A stretch of 36,897 nucleotides of DNA from Ruminococcus sp. (GCF_024692365.1 NZ_JAILMR010000095.1:1-36897), one strand, 5' to 3'. Positions 7,280-15,465 are shown, counted from the stretch's first letter. Notes: a model not told the origin generated them from the letters alone. A program made the numbers and translations.

Positions 7280-9011
7280 TCTCCCTCACCTCCTTTTCGG
7301 AAAGCTGTGACAGACATATCTCGCGGTAGATGTCGCAGGACTTGTAAAGTTCTCTGTGAGTGCCTATACCCGCTATCTTTCCGTCATCAAGGACTATTAT
7401 CTTGTCCACGTTCTTGATGGAAGAAATCCTCTGTGAAACGATGAACACCGTCATATCCCCTGTCTCTTCCGCGATGGCTTTTCTCAGCCGTGCATCGGTG
7501 GCAAGGTCAAGGGCGGAAGCCGAATCATCGAGTACAACTATCTCGGGACTGCCCACAAACGCCCTTGCTATTGTCAGACGCTGTCTTTGTCCGCCAGAAA
7601 GGTTCTTGCCCCCCTGATGTATCATCTCATCAAGCTTATCGGGCTTTTCCATAACGAAATCATAAGCCTGCGCAAGCTTCAAAGCCTTGATTATCTCCTC
7701 ATCATCGGCAGAACTGTCGCGCCATTTCATATTGTCGCGGATAGTCCCCTTGAAAAGCACAGCCCTCTGGGGCACCATGCCTATCTTATGGCGAAGCTGT
7801 CTGAAAGGATATTTCTTTACATCAACGCCGTCCACCAGCACTTCGCCCTTTGAAGCATCGTAGAATCGCGGTATAAGATTTATCACCGAAGATTTACCCG
7901 AACCTGTACCGCCGATTATGCCGATAGTCTCTCCCCTGTTCACCGTGAAGCTTATGTCTTCAAGGGCATATTCTTCGCTGTCGTGGTAGGAGAAGCTGAC
8001 TCCGCGGAATTCAACTGCGGGGGCTGAGGTATCAGCCGTGACTTCGCTGTTGCCGTCATCGGTAACAGTAGGCGCGATATCGAAAATATCGTTGATACGC
8101 ATTGCCGAAGCCTGCATCTTCGTGATATTTGTCACAAGTATCGCCATGGCAAGAAGTGCCAGCAGAATCTGGTTCATGTAGTTTATCAGCGCGATAACTT
8201 CACCCTGAGATAAACTGCCGCTGTATACCTGATTCGCACCCGCCTTTAATATCACCGCAATACCGATATTCACGATAACGTATGTCAGCGGATTCATCAG
8301 CGCATTTATCCTGCCCGCCTTTATCTGTAAGTCGGTAAGTTTCTCCGTCAGCTTGTCGAAGTCCTTCTCCTCGTCCTGCTGTCTTGAAAAAGCGCGTATC
8401 ACCCTCGCACCCGAAAGTGCTTCACCCGTAAGCAGATTAGTGCGGTCAAGGGTCTTCTGGATATGCTTGTATCTGGGTATGGTGATACTCATTATCTTGT
8501 AGATAACAAATGCAAGACAAGGTGCTATCACCAAGAATATCAGCGTAAGCTTAACCGATATGGTGAAAGCCATTATCACCGCACCGACAACTATAAACGG
8601 CGACCTCAGCAAAAGTCGAAGCAGAATATTAACACCCGACTGCGCTGTGTTGATATCCGCAGTCATTCGCGTGACAAGGGTGCTGCTGCCTATCTTGTCT
8701 ATCTCGGAATAAGAAAAGCGGTCGATATGGCGTAGCAGGTCAGTCCTCAGCGCAGTGCCGAATCCCACAGATGCCTTAGCCGCAAAAAACTGCGCCGTCA
8801 GCGAACAGGCAAGCCCCAGAAATCCCAACAGGACCATTATGCCGCCCATACGCAGTATATATGGCATATCCTCGTTCTTGATGCCCACATCGATTATGCG
8901 CTTCATGACCAGAGGCACTGCCAGTTCAAAACAAGCTTCGATAAGTTTGAACAGCGGACCTATCACACTTTCCTTTTTGAAATTTTTAAGGTAACGAAAA
9001 AGTCTGAACAT
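7272..9011 (-). CDS. ABC exporter subunit, degenerate catalytic site
   Basis: A 579-residue half-transporter like its downstream neighbour: membrane domain about 1-310, then a nucleotide-binding domain. Motifs are Walker A GGTGSGKSSV, signature LSGGQRQRL, Walker B IVVLDDSASALD, and the switch region IVSQRISS. The usual catalytic Glu after Walker B is Asp, and the switch His is Gln. Both changes are hallmarks of the degenerate ATP site in heterodimeric exporters such as BmrCD and TM287/288. I choose the ATG at 9011 (MFRLFRYLKNF) because GGAG lies six bases upstream. An in-frame ATG at 9047 has no ribosome binding site and falls in a hairpin. It resembles MdlA/YheI-type subunits. Confidence 0.93.
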   Translation of the reverse strand: MFRLFRYLKNFKKESVIGPLFKLIEACFELAVPLVMKRIIDVGIKNEDMPYILRMGGIMVLLGFLGLACSLTAQFFAAKASVGFGTALRTDLLRHIDRFSYSEIDKIGSSTLVTRMTADINTAQSGVNILLRLLLRSPFIVVGAVIMAFTISVKLTLIFLVIAPCLAFVIYKIMSITIPRYKHIQKTLDRTNLLTGEALSGARVIRAFSRQQDEEKDFDKLTEKLTDLQIKAGRINALMNPLTYVIVNIGIAVILKAGANQVYSGSLSQGEVIALINYMNQILLALLAMAILVTNITKMQASAMRINDIFDIAPTVTDDGNSEVTADTSAPAVEFRGVSFSYHDSEEYALEDISFTVNRGETIGIIGGTGSGKSSVINLIPRFYDASKGEVLVDGVDVKKYPFRQLRHKIGMVPQRAVLFKGTIRDNMKWRDSSADDEEIIKALKLAQAYDFVMEKPDKLDEMIHQGGKNLSGGQRQRLTIARAFVGSPEIVVLDDSASALDLATDARLRKAIAEETGDMTVFIVSQRISSIKNVDKIIVLDDGKIAGIGTHRELYKSCDIYREICLSQLSEKEVREIG

Positions 9012-9032
9012 ATTTTTCTCCAATACACAGAA

Positions 9033-9059
9033 AGACGGACAGTTCATTGCCGTCCGTCT
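9033..9059 (-). promoter_or_regulatory. Hairpin in ABC-operon leader
   Basis: AGACGGAC (9033-9040) and GTCCGTCT (9052-9059) form a perfect 8-bp stem with an 11-nt loop, 22 bases before the ABC start. On the minus strand it is followed by TTTC. It may be a weak terminator, an attenuator or an mRNA-processing hairpin. Confidence 0.5.
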
Positions 9060-9073
9060 GATTTATTAACGGT

Positions 9074-9156
9074 CTCCCGTCCCTGCTGTGCTTTGCTGTG
9101 AGTGATAATTCATCTTACGGACTACCACCCACAGCAAAACACGGCAAGTACGGGAG
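9074..9156 (-). terminator. Long interrupted hairpin immediately after ppk stop
   Basis: An imperfect palindrome whose arms are CTCCCGT (9074-9080)/ACGGGAG (9150-9156), GCTGTG (9085-9090)/CACGGC (9139-9144), and TTGCTGTG (9093-9100)/CACAGCAA (9130-9137), with outer and inner pairs aligned in order. It begins one base past the ppk stop. There is no T-run after it on the minus strand, so simple Rho-independent termination is doubtful. Confidence 0.55.
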
Positions 9157-11487
9157 TTATTTGATTTTCTTAACCTTTACTTTTACGACGGAATAACCCG
9201 ATGAACCTTGACCAGAGACTTTTTTTTTTACGGGTGCAGCCTCGGGCTTTTCGGGGATATCGGGCTGTACAGCAGGATTATCCACGGCTTGCGCTTCAGT
9301 TGCGGTCACAGAAGTCACAGCAGGTGCTTCTGTCGTTTGTTCGGTTTTGGGTTCTGTCTGGGGTTCTGTTTTTGTTTCGGATATTGGTTCCGGCTTGGTT
9401 TCAGCTATCGGTTCTGGTTTTATTTCAGGCTTCGGCTTTGGCTTAGGTACATTCGCATAAGCTTCCGCAAAGAATCTGCTTTGCGCATCTACCGAAACTC
9501 CCGCTGAGGGCTTGCGCACATAAGTGCCGTCAGGCAGCATATCCCTTGCCTTGACGTTGTCGTTCATCTGAGTTTCAAACAGGTCGAGTATGCGCTTCTT
9601 AATCTCGGCATCAAGGACAGGTGCAGCCACTTCAACACGACGGGTGGTGTTTCTTGTCATATAGTCCGCCGAGGAAATATACACGCTTTTTCTCACTCCG
9701 CTGCCGAAGATGTATATGCGGGAATGTTCAAGATAACGTCCCACGATGGAACGAATGCGCACATTCTCGGTAACGCCCTCAACACCCGCCACAAGGCAGG
9801 AAATTCCGCGTATCACAAGTTCGACTTTTACGCCTGCCTGTGAACACTCGATTATCTTATCCATTATCACCTTATCGGTGAGGGAGTTCAGCTTTGCGCC
9901 AACGTAACCGTCACCGCCTGCCTTAGCGATGGCTATCTCGTTATCCATCATTTCAAGCACACGGTTTTGCAGACATCTTGGTGCTACCAGCAGAAGGTCG
10001 CTTTTCTCCACCAATTCGCCCACGGACAGCGCACGAAAGACCTCAACAGCGTCCTTTGCGATATCTTTGTTGGCTGTCATAAGACAAAGGTCGGTATACA
10101 GACCCGCTGTCTTTTCGTTGTAGTTACCTGTGCCTATCTGGGTGGTGTACTTGACACCCTCGGAAGTCTTGCGGGTGATAAGGCAAAGCTTTGAGTGGAC
10201 TTTCAGCCCCTTGGGACCGTACATTACCCGACAGCCTGCTTCTTCAAGCTGTTTTGACCATCCGATATTGTTTTCCTCGTCGAATCTGGCGCGGAGCTCA
10301 ACCAGCACGCAGACTTCCTTGCCATTTTCAGCGGCGGCGCACAGTGCTTTTATCACCTTTGAATTTTTCGCCACACGGTAAAGGGTCATTTTTATTGAAA
10401 CAACGGTTTCGTCCTTAGCGGCTTCATTCAGAAGCCTGATGAAAGGCTGTATGGACTCATAAGGATAGGACAGGAAAAGGTCGCCATCGTCTATCTGGTC
10501 TATCATCGGACGGTTCTCATCTATCATTCTTGAAAGCTGAGAAGTCTGGGGTTCAAAGAACAGTTCTTTCTTGTCAGCCGCCTTATCGAACACCTTGAAA
10601 ACGTATGAAAGATCCAGCGGAGTTTTTTCAACGAATACCTGCTTCTTTGAAAGCTCCAGCCTTGAACACAGTTCTTTCTGCAAAGATTCAGATACCTGCT
10701 TTGAAAGCTGTAATCTTACAGGGCACAGACGCTTTCTCTTGTTTATCAGCACCGACATATTCTGCCTGAAATCCAGTTCGCGGTCGAAGCTTTCGTCAAC
10801 ATCGATATCGGCGTTGCGGGTTATGCGCATCAGGGTCTTTTCCTCGACCTTGTATCCATCGAATATCTTATCGGTAAAATGGTATATCAGCTCTTCCACC
10901 AGAACATAGCCGATAGAATCGTCCTGACGAGGCAGATAGATCACTCTCTCGAACTTTTCACTGCAACCGATTATACCCAGTGTTATCCCGCTTTTTGAAG
11001 ACAGCTTTGCCGCAACGTATATGCTCTTGTTGGGCAGAAAGGGGAACGGGTGGCGCTTGTCGATAACAAGCGCATTTAAGAAAGGCTTGATCTCATAGGC
11101 GTAGTAAGCCTCCAGAAATTCAAGCTCCTGTATTGTCAGATTTTTCATGCTCTTGTGCATGATATCCTTTGATTCCAGTGCTTTGTTGATGGTCTTGAAG
11201 CTTTCGTCCTCGGTGGAGATAAGCTCCCTCACTCTTGAAAAGATAGCACTCAGCTGTTCCGAGGGCTTCATCTTGGATTTGTTGTCTTTATGTGAATCGT
11301 CCACCAGAGAAGCATCATAAAGCGAACCTACCCTGACCATAAAGAACTCATCCAGATTGCTGGAATATATTGACTGGAACAGCAGTCTTTCAAGCAAAGG
11401 ATTGCGCTCGTCGCGGGCTTCTTCAAGCACACGCTCGTTGAATTTGAGCCATGAAAGCTCACGGTTATCGTATACCCTGTTTTTCAC
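9157..11487 (-). CDS. ppk: Polyphosphate kinase 1
   Basis: PPK1 transfers the gamma phosphate of ATP to polyphosphate chains. The 776-residue product carries the PPK N domain (starting YDNRELSWLKFNERVLEEA), the middle domain and two phospholipase-D-like C domains. The autophosphorylated His is in GLKVHSKLCLI and the second essential His is in YLEHSRIYIFG. The start is GTG at 11487, with AGGAG eight bases upstream. An in-frame ATG at 11553 lies inside the promoter and is rejected. The last 100 or so residues are an unusual Pro/Lys/Glu/Thr-rich tail (repeats of KPEP, ETKPEP, EPQTEP) ending in a basic KVKVKKIK. This tail is not part of the normal catalytic fold. Confidence 0.95.
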   Translation of the reverse strand: MKNRVYDNRELSWLKFNERVLEEARDERNPLLERLLFQSIYSSNLDEFFMVRVGSLYDASLVDDSHKDNKSKMKPSEQLSAIFSRVRELISTEDESFKTINKALESKDIMHKSMKNLTIQELEFLEAYYAYEIKPFLNALVIDKRHPFPFLPNKSIYVAAKLSSKSGITLGIIGCSEKFERVIYLPRQDDSIGYVLVEELIYHFTDKIFDGYKVEEKTLMRITRNADIDVDESFDRELDFRQNMSVLINKRKRLCPVRLQLSKQVSESLQKELCSRLELSKKQVFVEKTPLDLSYVFKVFDKAADKKELFFEPQTSQLSRMIDENRPMIDQIDDGDLFLSYPYESIQPFIRLLNEAAKDETVVSIKMTLYRVAKNSKVIKALCAAAENGKEVCVLVELRARFDEENNIGWSKQLEEAGCRVMYGPKGLKVHSKLCLITRKTSEGVKYTTQIGTGNYNEKTAGLYTDLCLMTANKDIAKDAVEVFRALSVGELVEKSDLLLVAPRCLQNRVLEMMDNEIAIAKAGGDGYVGAKLNSLTDKVIMDKIIECSQAGVKVELVIRGISCLVAGVEGVTENVRIRSIVGRYLEHSRIYIFGSGVRKSVYISSADYMTRNTTRRVEVAAPVLDAEIKKRILDLFETQMNDNVKARDMLPDGTYVRKPSAGVSVDAQSRFFAEAYANVPKPKPKPEIKPEPIAETKPEPISETKTEPQTEPKTEQTTEAPAVTSVTATEAQAVDNPAVQPDIPEKPEAAPVKKKVSGQGSSGYSVVKVKVKKIK

Positions 11488-11524
11488 GGTATTTTCTCCT
11501 ATCGTATATAATAAGCTATTATAT

Positions 11525-11553
11525 ATTATAGTACATTGTGACAGAATTGTCAA
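11525..11553 (-). promoter_or_regulatory. Consensus promoter of ppk
   Basis: Minus strand: TTGACA (11548-11553), 17-base spacer, TATAAT (11525-11530). The start of transcription falls near 11518, 30 bases before the GTG start codon. Confidence 0.9.
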
Positions 11554-11607
11554 CAGTTCAAGGACAGGTTATTTCCATTTTGAGATGTGGAGATACGGAA
11601 AGAAATG

Positions 11608-11633
11608 CCCCCGGGTTTGAAAACGCTCGGGGG
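11608..11633 (-). terminator. Hairpin downstream of SUKH operon
   Basis: CCCCCG (11608-11613) pairs with CGGGGG (11628-11633). On the minus strand it is followed by CATTTCTTTCC, a poor T-tract. It is probably the end of the four-gene operon to its right. Confidence 0.5.
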
Positions 11634-11668
11634 ATAGTTGGATTTTTGATAGCTTAGATAACCGTTGT

Positions 11669-12304
11669 CTATAAACCAAGTGAATTTCTCATTTCCTTTA
11701 TGACCCAGTCCTCGAATTTCCCATAGCAATATGGTTCTGAGCGCAGTGCAAAAATGTAATCAAAATCAACAAGAAATACTTCACCTGCGGCGGCACCGCG
11801 GCACATCAGGATATAGTTCATGGTACAGCCGCGTGTACCAATAAAGATACCCCCTGCGCACATTGCCAATTCCATATTTGTTTGTTCATCGAGAATGGCT
11901 TTCTGCTGTTCTTCTGTTTTTTCATCAAATATATCTGTGCTTATAATGTCGTCTAATTCTTCATACTTTTCTGCAAACTTTGCCCACTGTTCATCTGTCA
12001 TTGAATGATCGAGCATTACAGGCATTTTTGAAGTTTCAAATATAAAGGGATTTCTTTCACGCATCTTTTCAAGGCTGTAAATGCCACAATAAGGACCTGC
12101 ACCGCCGTTGCCAAGTTCGGTAAGATATCTCACAAAGGATTCAGGCAGAGTGATATTCATTTCTTTTTCAAACTCTCGTACAGTACGCATATCGGCAGTT
12201 TCGGCAAATTGCCATCTATGGAAATTTGCACCGAATATTTGATACGTGGGATCACTGCGAAGTCCTTCTTGTGCAAGTGCCTTTATTTCAGATATGTAGT
12301 CCAT
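11669..12304 (-). CDS. SMI1/KNR4 (SUKH) family protein
   Basis: A 211-residue soluble protein. The segment with VREFEKEMNITLPESFVRYL followed by ELGNGGAGPYCGIYSLEKM is the classic SUKH-1 signature: acidic helix, LP..F..YL, then a glycine-rich turn and a GI.L segment. Family members are often immunity proteins against polymorphic toxins, though others have housekeeping or unknown roles. GGAGG precedes the ATG. It is the last gene of a four-gene minus-strand operon (13762 to 11669). No toxin gene lies beside it in this window. Confidence 0.85.
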   Translation of the reverse strand: MDYISEIKALAQEGLRSDPTYQIFGANFHRWQFAETADMRTVREFEKEMNITLPESFVRYLTELGNGGAGPYCGIYSLEKMRERNPFIFETSKMPVMLDHSMTDEQWAKFAEKYEELDDIISTDIFDEKTEEQQKAILDEQTNMELAMCAGGIFIGTRGCTMNYILMCRGAAAGEVFLVDFDYIFALRSEPYCYGKFEDWVIKEMRNSLGL

Positions 12305-12323
12305 TTTTCCTCCGAAATCTAAT

Positions 12324-12740
12324 CTATATCATATCTCTGATAAGATCAATATATTTTTCATCATCGCTTTTAAAAATATCTTCTCCTGCAAGCATATAGG
12401 CACGCATAAGATATTCCGCAGCATCTTCTTTTCCCAGTTCATGTGAACACTGTCCCAGACGAAGCATCACGAAAGGATTCGTATAACCTTCGCCCGATAT
12501 ATTTGATCTTGCATCACACAGATACGGATATGCTTTTTCATATTCGCCCAGCATGAACAATGCATCTGCAACAGATGTCTGAAACCACACTGCTTCGCTT
12601 TGCGCATTCAGCGGTCTGTCAAGAGAATCAAGTCCCTCCAGCCATACTTGTATAGCTTCGGAATATTTACCCTCATCAAACAGTGCGTTTCCTTCTTCGG
12701 CATAATCATCTGTGGTTTTCTTTTTTGTAAACAGCCCCAT
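12324..12740 (-). CDS. TPR-repeat small protein
   Basis: A 138-residue soluble protein with tetratricopeptide-type helix pairs: EEGNALFDEGKYSEAIQVW, then ADALFMLGEYEKAYPYL, then LRLGQCSHELGKEDAAEYL. Such repeats mediate protein-protein contacts. There is no signal peptide; the N-terminus MGLFTKKKTTDD is short and basic. AGAAGGT lies before the ATG. It sits 19 bases upstream of the SUKH gene in the same operon. Small TPR proteins often accompany SUKH genes in toxin-immunity loci, which is context and not proof. Confidence 0.8.
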   Translation of the reverse strand: MGLFTKKKTTDDYAEEGNALFDEGKYSEAIQVWLEGLDSLDRPLNAQSEAVWFQTSVADALFMLGEYEKAYPYLCDARSNISGEGYTNPFVMLRLGQCSHELGKEDAAEYLMRAYMLAGEDIFKSDDEKYIDLIRDMI

Positions 12741-12770
12741 AGTATGACCTTCTTTCGTAAATCAAAATTC

Positions 12771-13415
12771 TCAGAGCGTGGCTTCATCTTTTTTGACCTC
12801 TTGTTTTTTGTCCTCTTGCTTTGGTTTCTGATACATCCGCCATATGCAAAGGATCAAGACAGCCCATAATGCATCCCAGATCATCCCGAAGATGATAAGA
12901 ACTACATACATTATTGAATCACCACGATCCTTGACATAATGATCTTTAGGGTTATCCGGATCGCATCTGACTTTGATTTCCTGTCCCTTTTCGATCTTGT
13001 GTCTGGTTTTAATTGTATCAATGAAAGTTTCGCCATTATATTCAAAAGTGTATTTTGCTGAATAATCAGTATAACGGTAACGGAGCCCCTTGCTGGTTCT
13101 GCCCCTTCCTTTTTGTGCAGATACATCTGTGACAATTATGCCCTTTACTTCGGCTGAGCAGGCGATCTGGTGTGCGATCTCGTCTATACCTAATTTTACT
13201 AAAGCGGCTCCAAATATCAGAAATGGCAGGATACAGATAGAAGCGATGATCACTGCCTTGCGCGGTGAAGTCTTTTTCGGCTTTTCTGCAGCTTTGGAAA
13301 CTTTTCGTTTTGGTTTTTTGGGCGGCGTTTGGTTATACTGGTACTTTTTATTCTTTTTGTTATTTTCGATCTTCTCGATTTTCTTTTTATTCTTCTTGTA
13401 TTTCTTTTTGCTCAT
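12771..13415 (-). CDS. DUF3592-like membrane protein with Lys-rich N-terminus
   Basis: A 214-residue protein. Residues 1-50 are extremely lysine-rich (MSKKKYKKNKKKIEK and on), then comes a first membrane helix (about 53-75). An extracytoplasmic beta-rich domain follows with YTFEYNGETFIDTIKTRH and the turn VRCDPDNPKDHYV, typical of DUF3592 proteins. A second membrane helix lies at about 170-192 and a charged tail ends the protein. The role is unknown. AAAGGAG precedes the ATG. It is the second gene of the operon. Confidence 0.75.
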   Translation of the reverse strand: MSKKKYKKNKKKIEKIENNKKNKKYQYNQTPPKKPKRKVSKAAEKPKKTSPRKAVIIASICILPFLIFGAALVKLGIDEIAHQIACSAEVKGIIVTDVSAQKGRGRTSKGLRYRYTDYSAKYTFEYNGETFIDTIKTRHKIEKGQEIKVRCDPDNPKDHYVKDRGDSIMYVVLIIFGMIWDALWAVLILCIWRMYQKPKQEDKKQEVKKDEATL

Positions 13416-13435
13416 TTTGGTTCTCCTTTAAAATA

Positions 13436-13762
13436 TCATTCCTCGGGTATCTCAATACTGTAATCTTCTCCGTCATAGCTGTCGAGGTACAGTCTTATCT
13501 CATTTTCGGACAGCCACTCGACTTTCCAGTATTCGGTTTCGGAAAATCCCGAGCCGCTATATTCAAAGATACATTCATCGTTATAAAAAACATCGGGTCG
13601 GCTGACATGATCGACTTTGACCGTGACTGTTTTTTCACCTGACGGTGATTGGCTTTCAAATTCTTTATCGTATTTTAAGCTGTCACAGCTTGCAAGGAAA
13701 GTCATCGCCGCTATGGTGAAAGCTATTATCGGGCGGTTGGTTAGTTTGTTTGCTAGTTTCAT
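13436..13762 (-). CDS. Small lipoprotein
   Basis: A 108-residue protein with a lipoprotein signal ending in lipobox LASC (anchored Cys at about 26). A compact beta-rich domain follows, starting SPSGEKTVTVKV and ending in SYDGEDYSIEIPEE. Such small lipoproteins resemble DUF5412-type proteins, but I am unsure of the family. AAGGAG precedes the ATG. It is the first gene of the operon, with the promoter at 13800-13828. Confidence 0.75.
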   Translation of the reverse strand: MKLANKLTNRPIIAFTIAAMTFLASCDSLKYDKEFESQSPSGEKTVTVKVDHVSRPDVFYNDECIFEYSGSGFSETEYWKVEWLSENEIRLYLDSYDGEDYSIEIPEE

Positions 13763-13799
13763 TTTGCTCCTTCTTTCTTATTTATCTTATCTGGTGATA

Positions 13800-13828
13800 A
13801 TTATACCACAACATTTGGGGATGGTCAA
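13800..13828 (-). promoter_or_regulatory. Promoter of lipoprotein-DUF3592-TPR-SUKH operon
   Basis: Minus strand: TTGACC (13823-13828), 17-base spacer, TATAAT (13800-13805). Confidence 0.85.
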
Positions 13829-13870
13829 CGGATATAGTTTGGCATTTGCGGAAATTGATTTTTTATAAAC

Positions 13871-14195
13871 GTACTGCGGGGGCAGGGTCGCCCTTCGCAC
13901 CTCGGGTCGAGCTGTCAAAGAACAGCGACGGCGTCGGCTGTGGCTTCGATGTTTGACGGCGGGCGCGGGCAATATTTTACGGATATGGAAAGAGCGTAGA
14001 CTTCATTTTGTCCACGCTCCGATTTTTGTTATTGCCCGCGCTTTTTTTGAGGCGGAAGTCTGTTTCGCTTTTATTGTTTGCTGTACATTTTGGTTTTGTG
14101 CCTTGGTGATTGAGGGCTCTGCCCTCAAACTCCCGCAAGCCTTTCGCGAAAGGCTTGACCCAAAGCTCCTCTCCTTGGCATTCTTATCTCAGTAC
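13871..14195 (+). repeat. Structured repeat copy A (about 325 bp)
   Basis: The element runs from GTACTG (13871-13876) to CAGTAC (14190-14195), a 6-bp terminal inverted repeat. Modules in order: a GGTCGCCC/CTCGGGTCGAG left part; a 12-bp GC-rich stem (13963-13974 with 14030-14041) followed by seven T, like a terminator, enclosing a smaller AGCGT hairpin; a GAGGGCTCTGCCCTC hairpin (14112-14126); a 22-bp perfect palindrome (14136-14157); and the right end CTCTCCTTGGCATTCTTATCTCA split across two short motifs. The same modules recur in copies B, C and D. The right end overlaps the stop codon of the dockerin gene. It accounts for the gene-free stretch 13830-14188. Confidence 0.85.
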
Positions 14196-15415
14196 AGTAA
14201 ACGCTTGCCTTTGATGTGTGCTGCCAGTTTTGTAATGTCGGTGATGTTTACTTTTCCGTCGCCGTTCAAGTCTGCTATTTTCGGGTCGGGGAGGATCCTT
14301 TTTCCTTTGATATGGGCGGCTATTTTCAGGATATCTGTAACGTTCACTTTGCCGTCGTTATTGATATCGCCCAGCAGTCTTTCAAGGGCTTCTATATCGG
14401 TGATGAAGAAACCACCGTTGGTGATATCGTTGCCCTGGTAGTCCGCCTTTTTACCGTTGACGATCACCTGGAACTTTTTGGAAAAGGTATCGCCGTTGGT
14501 TGGTGTCAGTTTGAATTTCAGACCATAGAATTTGCCCGGTTTGAACGCGTCACCCTCACCGAAATCATCCAGTGAATTTCGTTCTGTCCATTCCAGGTCG
14601 CTTATTGTGATATCATTCGGGATATTGCTGAACCATGCTTTTGGGTCGGTGGTAGATTTTGTGCCTGCACGGGGATTTTTCAGGGTCAGTTCGGCTTTTT
14701 TTATTTTGGGTTCGCCCAGAATACATAAATAGCCGTTGTATATTCCCTTGGTGAAAACGTAGGTCATTTGGAGTTTTCCCTCTTCGGTGCACTTTGAATC
14801 GATAAAAGTATCTGCCACTACACCGTCATCGGTATAGGACATACCTATGGGGTAAAAATCACCTGCTTCTGCGTCTTCGGGTATCTGAAAATCTATGGTG
14901 AAAAGGCTGGCGTTACTTAGTTCGATATCGGTTTTTGAATAGGCATAGAAGGCTATCTGACCGTCTTCCACCAGTTTGGAACCTGTATCTTGAAAGTCTG
15001 TTACCGCTTTACCGGGGCTGACGGGATCGCCGTTTGAATTATTTACCACTTTCAATCTGGTGTCATAGAAGACATGGAACTTCATCATGCTGACAGGATC
15101 GGTCGCACCATGCACACTGACGTAGACTCTCTGGATCTTGCCGTTTGCCTTTCCCGGTTCAAGACCTATTTTATCAAAGAATACCATTATGCCGCCCTCA
15201 TAGTTCCGCGGGTTGATGGTGGGACAGTTCCATGAGGGGGGCTGAACCCACTTTGAACCGTCATAGCGAACTTCCTTATCGTCCTGTTTGTTGAAATAGT
15301 TTTCATAAGGCGCCGACTTTGCCCTGACAGCAGTATCCGGCAGGAATAATGCCAATGTCAGCGCCATCATAAGTGCCGTTAAGAAGCTCAATGATCTTTC
15401 AGATTTTTTCCTCAT
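14189..15415 (-). CDS. Secreted cohesin-like and dockerin protein
   Basis: A 408-residue exported protein. The signal peptide is about 32 residues, probably cut after AVRA. A cohesin-like beta-sandwich follows (about 60-215, with KIQRVYVSVHG, MMKFHVFYDTRL, and later FTIDFQIPEDAEAGDFYPI). Then there is a module of about 120 residues with an uncharacterised beta fold. The C-terminus is a type I dockerin with two calcium loops, DINNDGKVNVTD and DLNGDGKVNITD, each followed by a helix with a KG(K) motif. A cohesin plus dockerin makes it an adaptor-like or scaffold-like protein of the kind used in ruminococcal cellulosomes. The cohesin call is weaker than the dockerin call. A consensus promoter (15466-15494) and GGAGG drive it. 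Confidence 0.88.
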   Translation of the reverse strand: MRKKSERSLSFLTALMMALTLALFLPDTAVRAKSAPYENYFNKQDDKEVRYDGSKWVQPPSWNCPTINPRNYEGGIMVFFDKIGLEPGKANGKIQRVYVSVHGATDPVSMMKFHVFYDTRLKVVNNSNGDPVSPGKAVTDFQDTGSKLVEDGQIAFYAYSKTDIELSNASLFTIDFQIPEDAEAGDFYPIGMSYTDDGVVADTFIDSKCTEEGKLQMTYVFTKGIYNGYLCILGEPKIKKAELTLKNPRAGTKSTTDPKAWFSNIPNDITISDLEWTERNSLDDFGEGDAFKPGKFYGLKFKLTPTNGDTFSKKFQVIVNGKKADYQGNDITNGGFFITDIEALERLLGDINNDGKVNVTDILKIAAHIKGKRILPDPKIADLNGDGKVNITDITKLAAHIKGKRLLY

Positions 15416-15465
15416 ATTTTTCCTCCAATCGAAACAGAGTTTTACAGGCGTATTATTATGGCTAA

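Noticed and set aside
9012..9047. Longer start of the ABC subunit at 9047
   Set aside because: The ATG lies in a hairpin with no ribosome binding site; ATG 9011 has GGAG at six bases.
11488..11553. Longer ppk start at ATG 11553
   Set aside because: It overlaps the -35 of a perfect promoter, so it would not be in the transcript; GTG 11487 has a good ribosome binding site.
13871..14195. CRISPR-like or tandem array at the repeat copies
   Set aside because: Modules are hairpins in fixed order, not direct repeats with spacers, and no cas gene is near.
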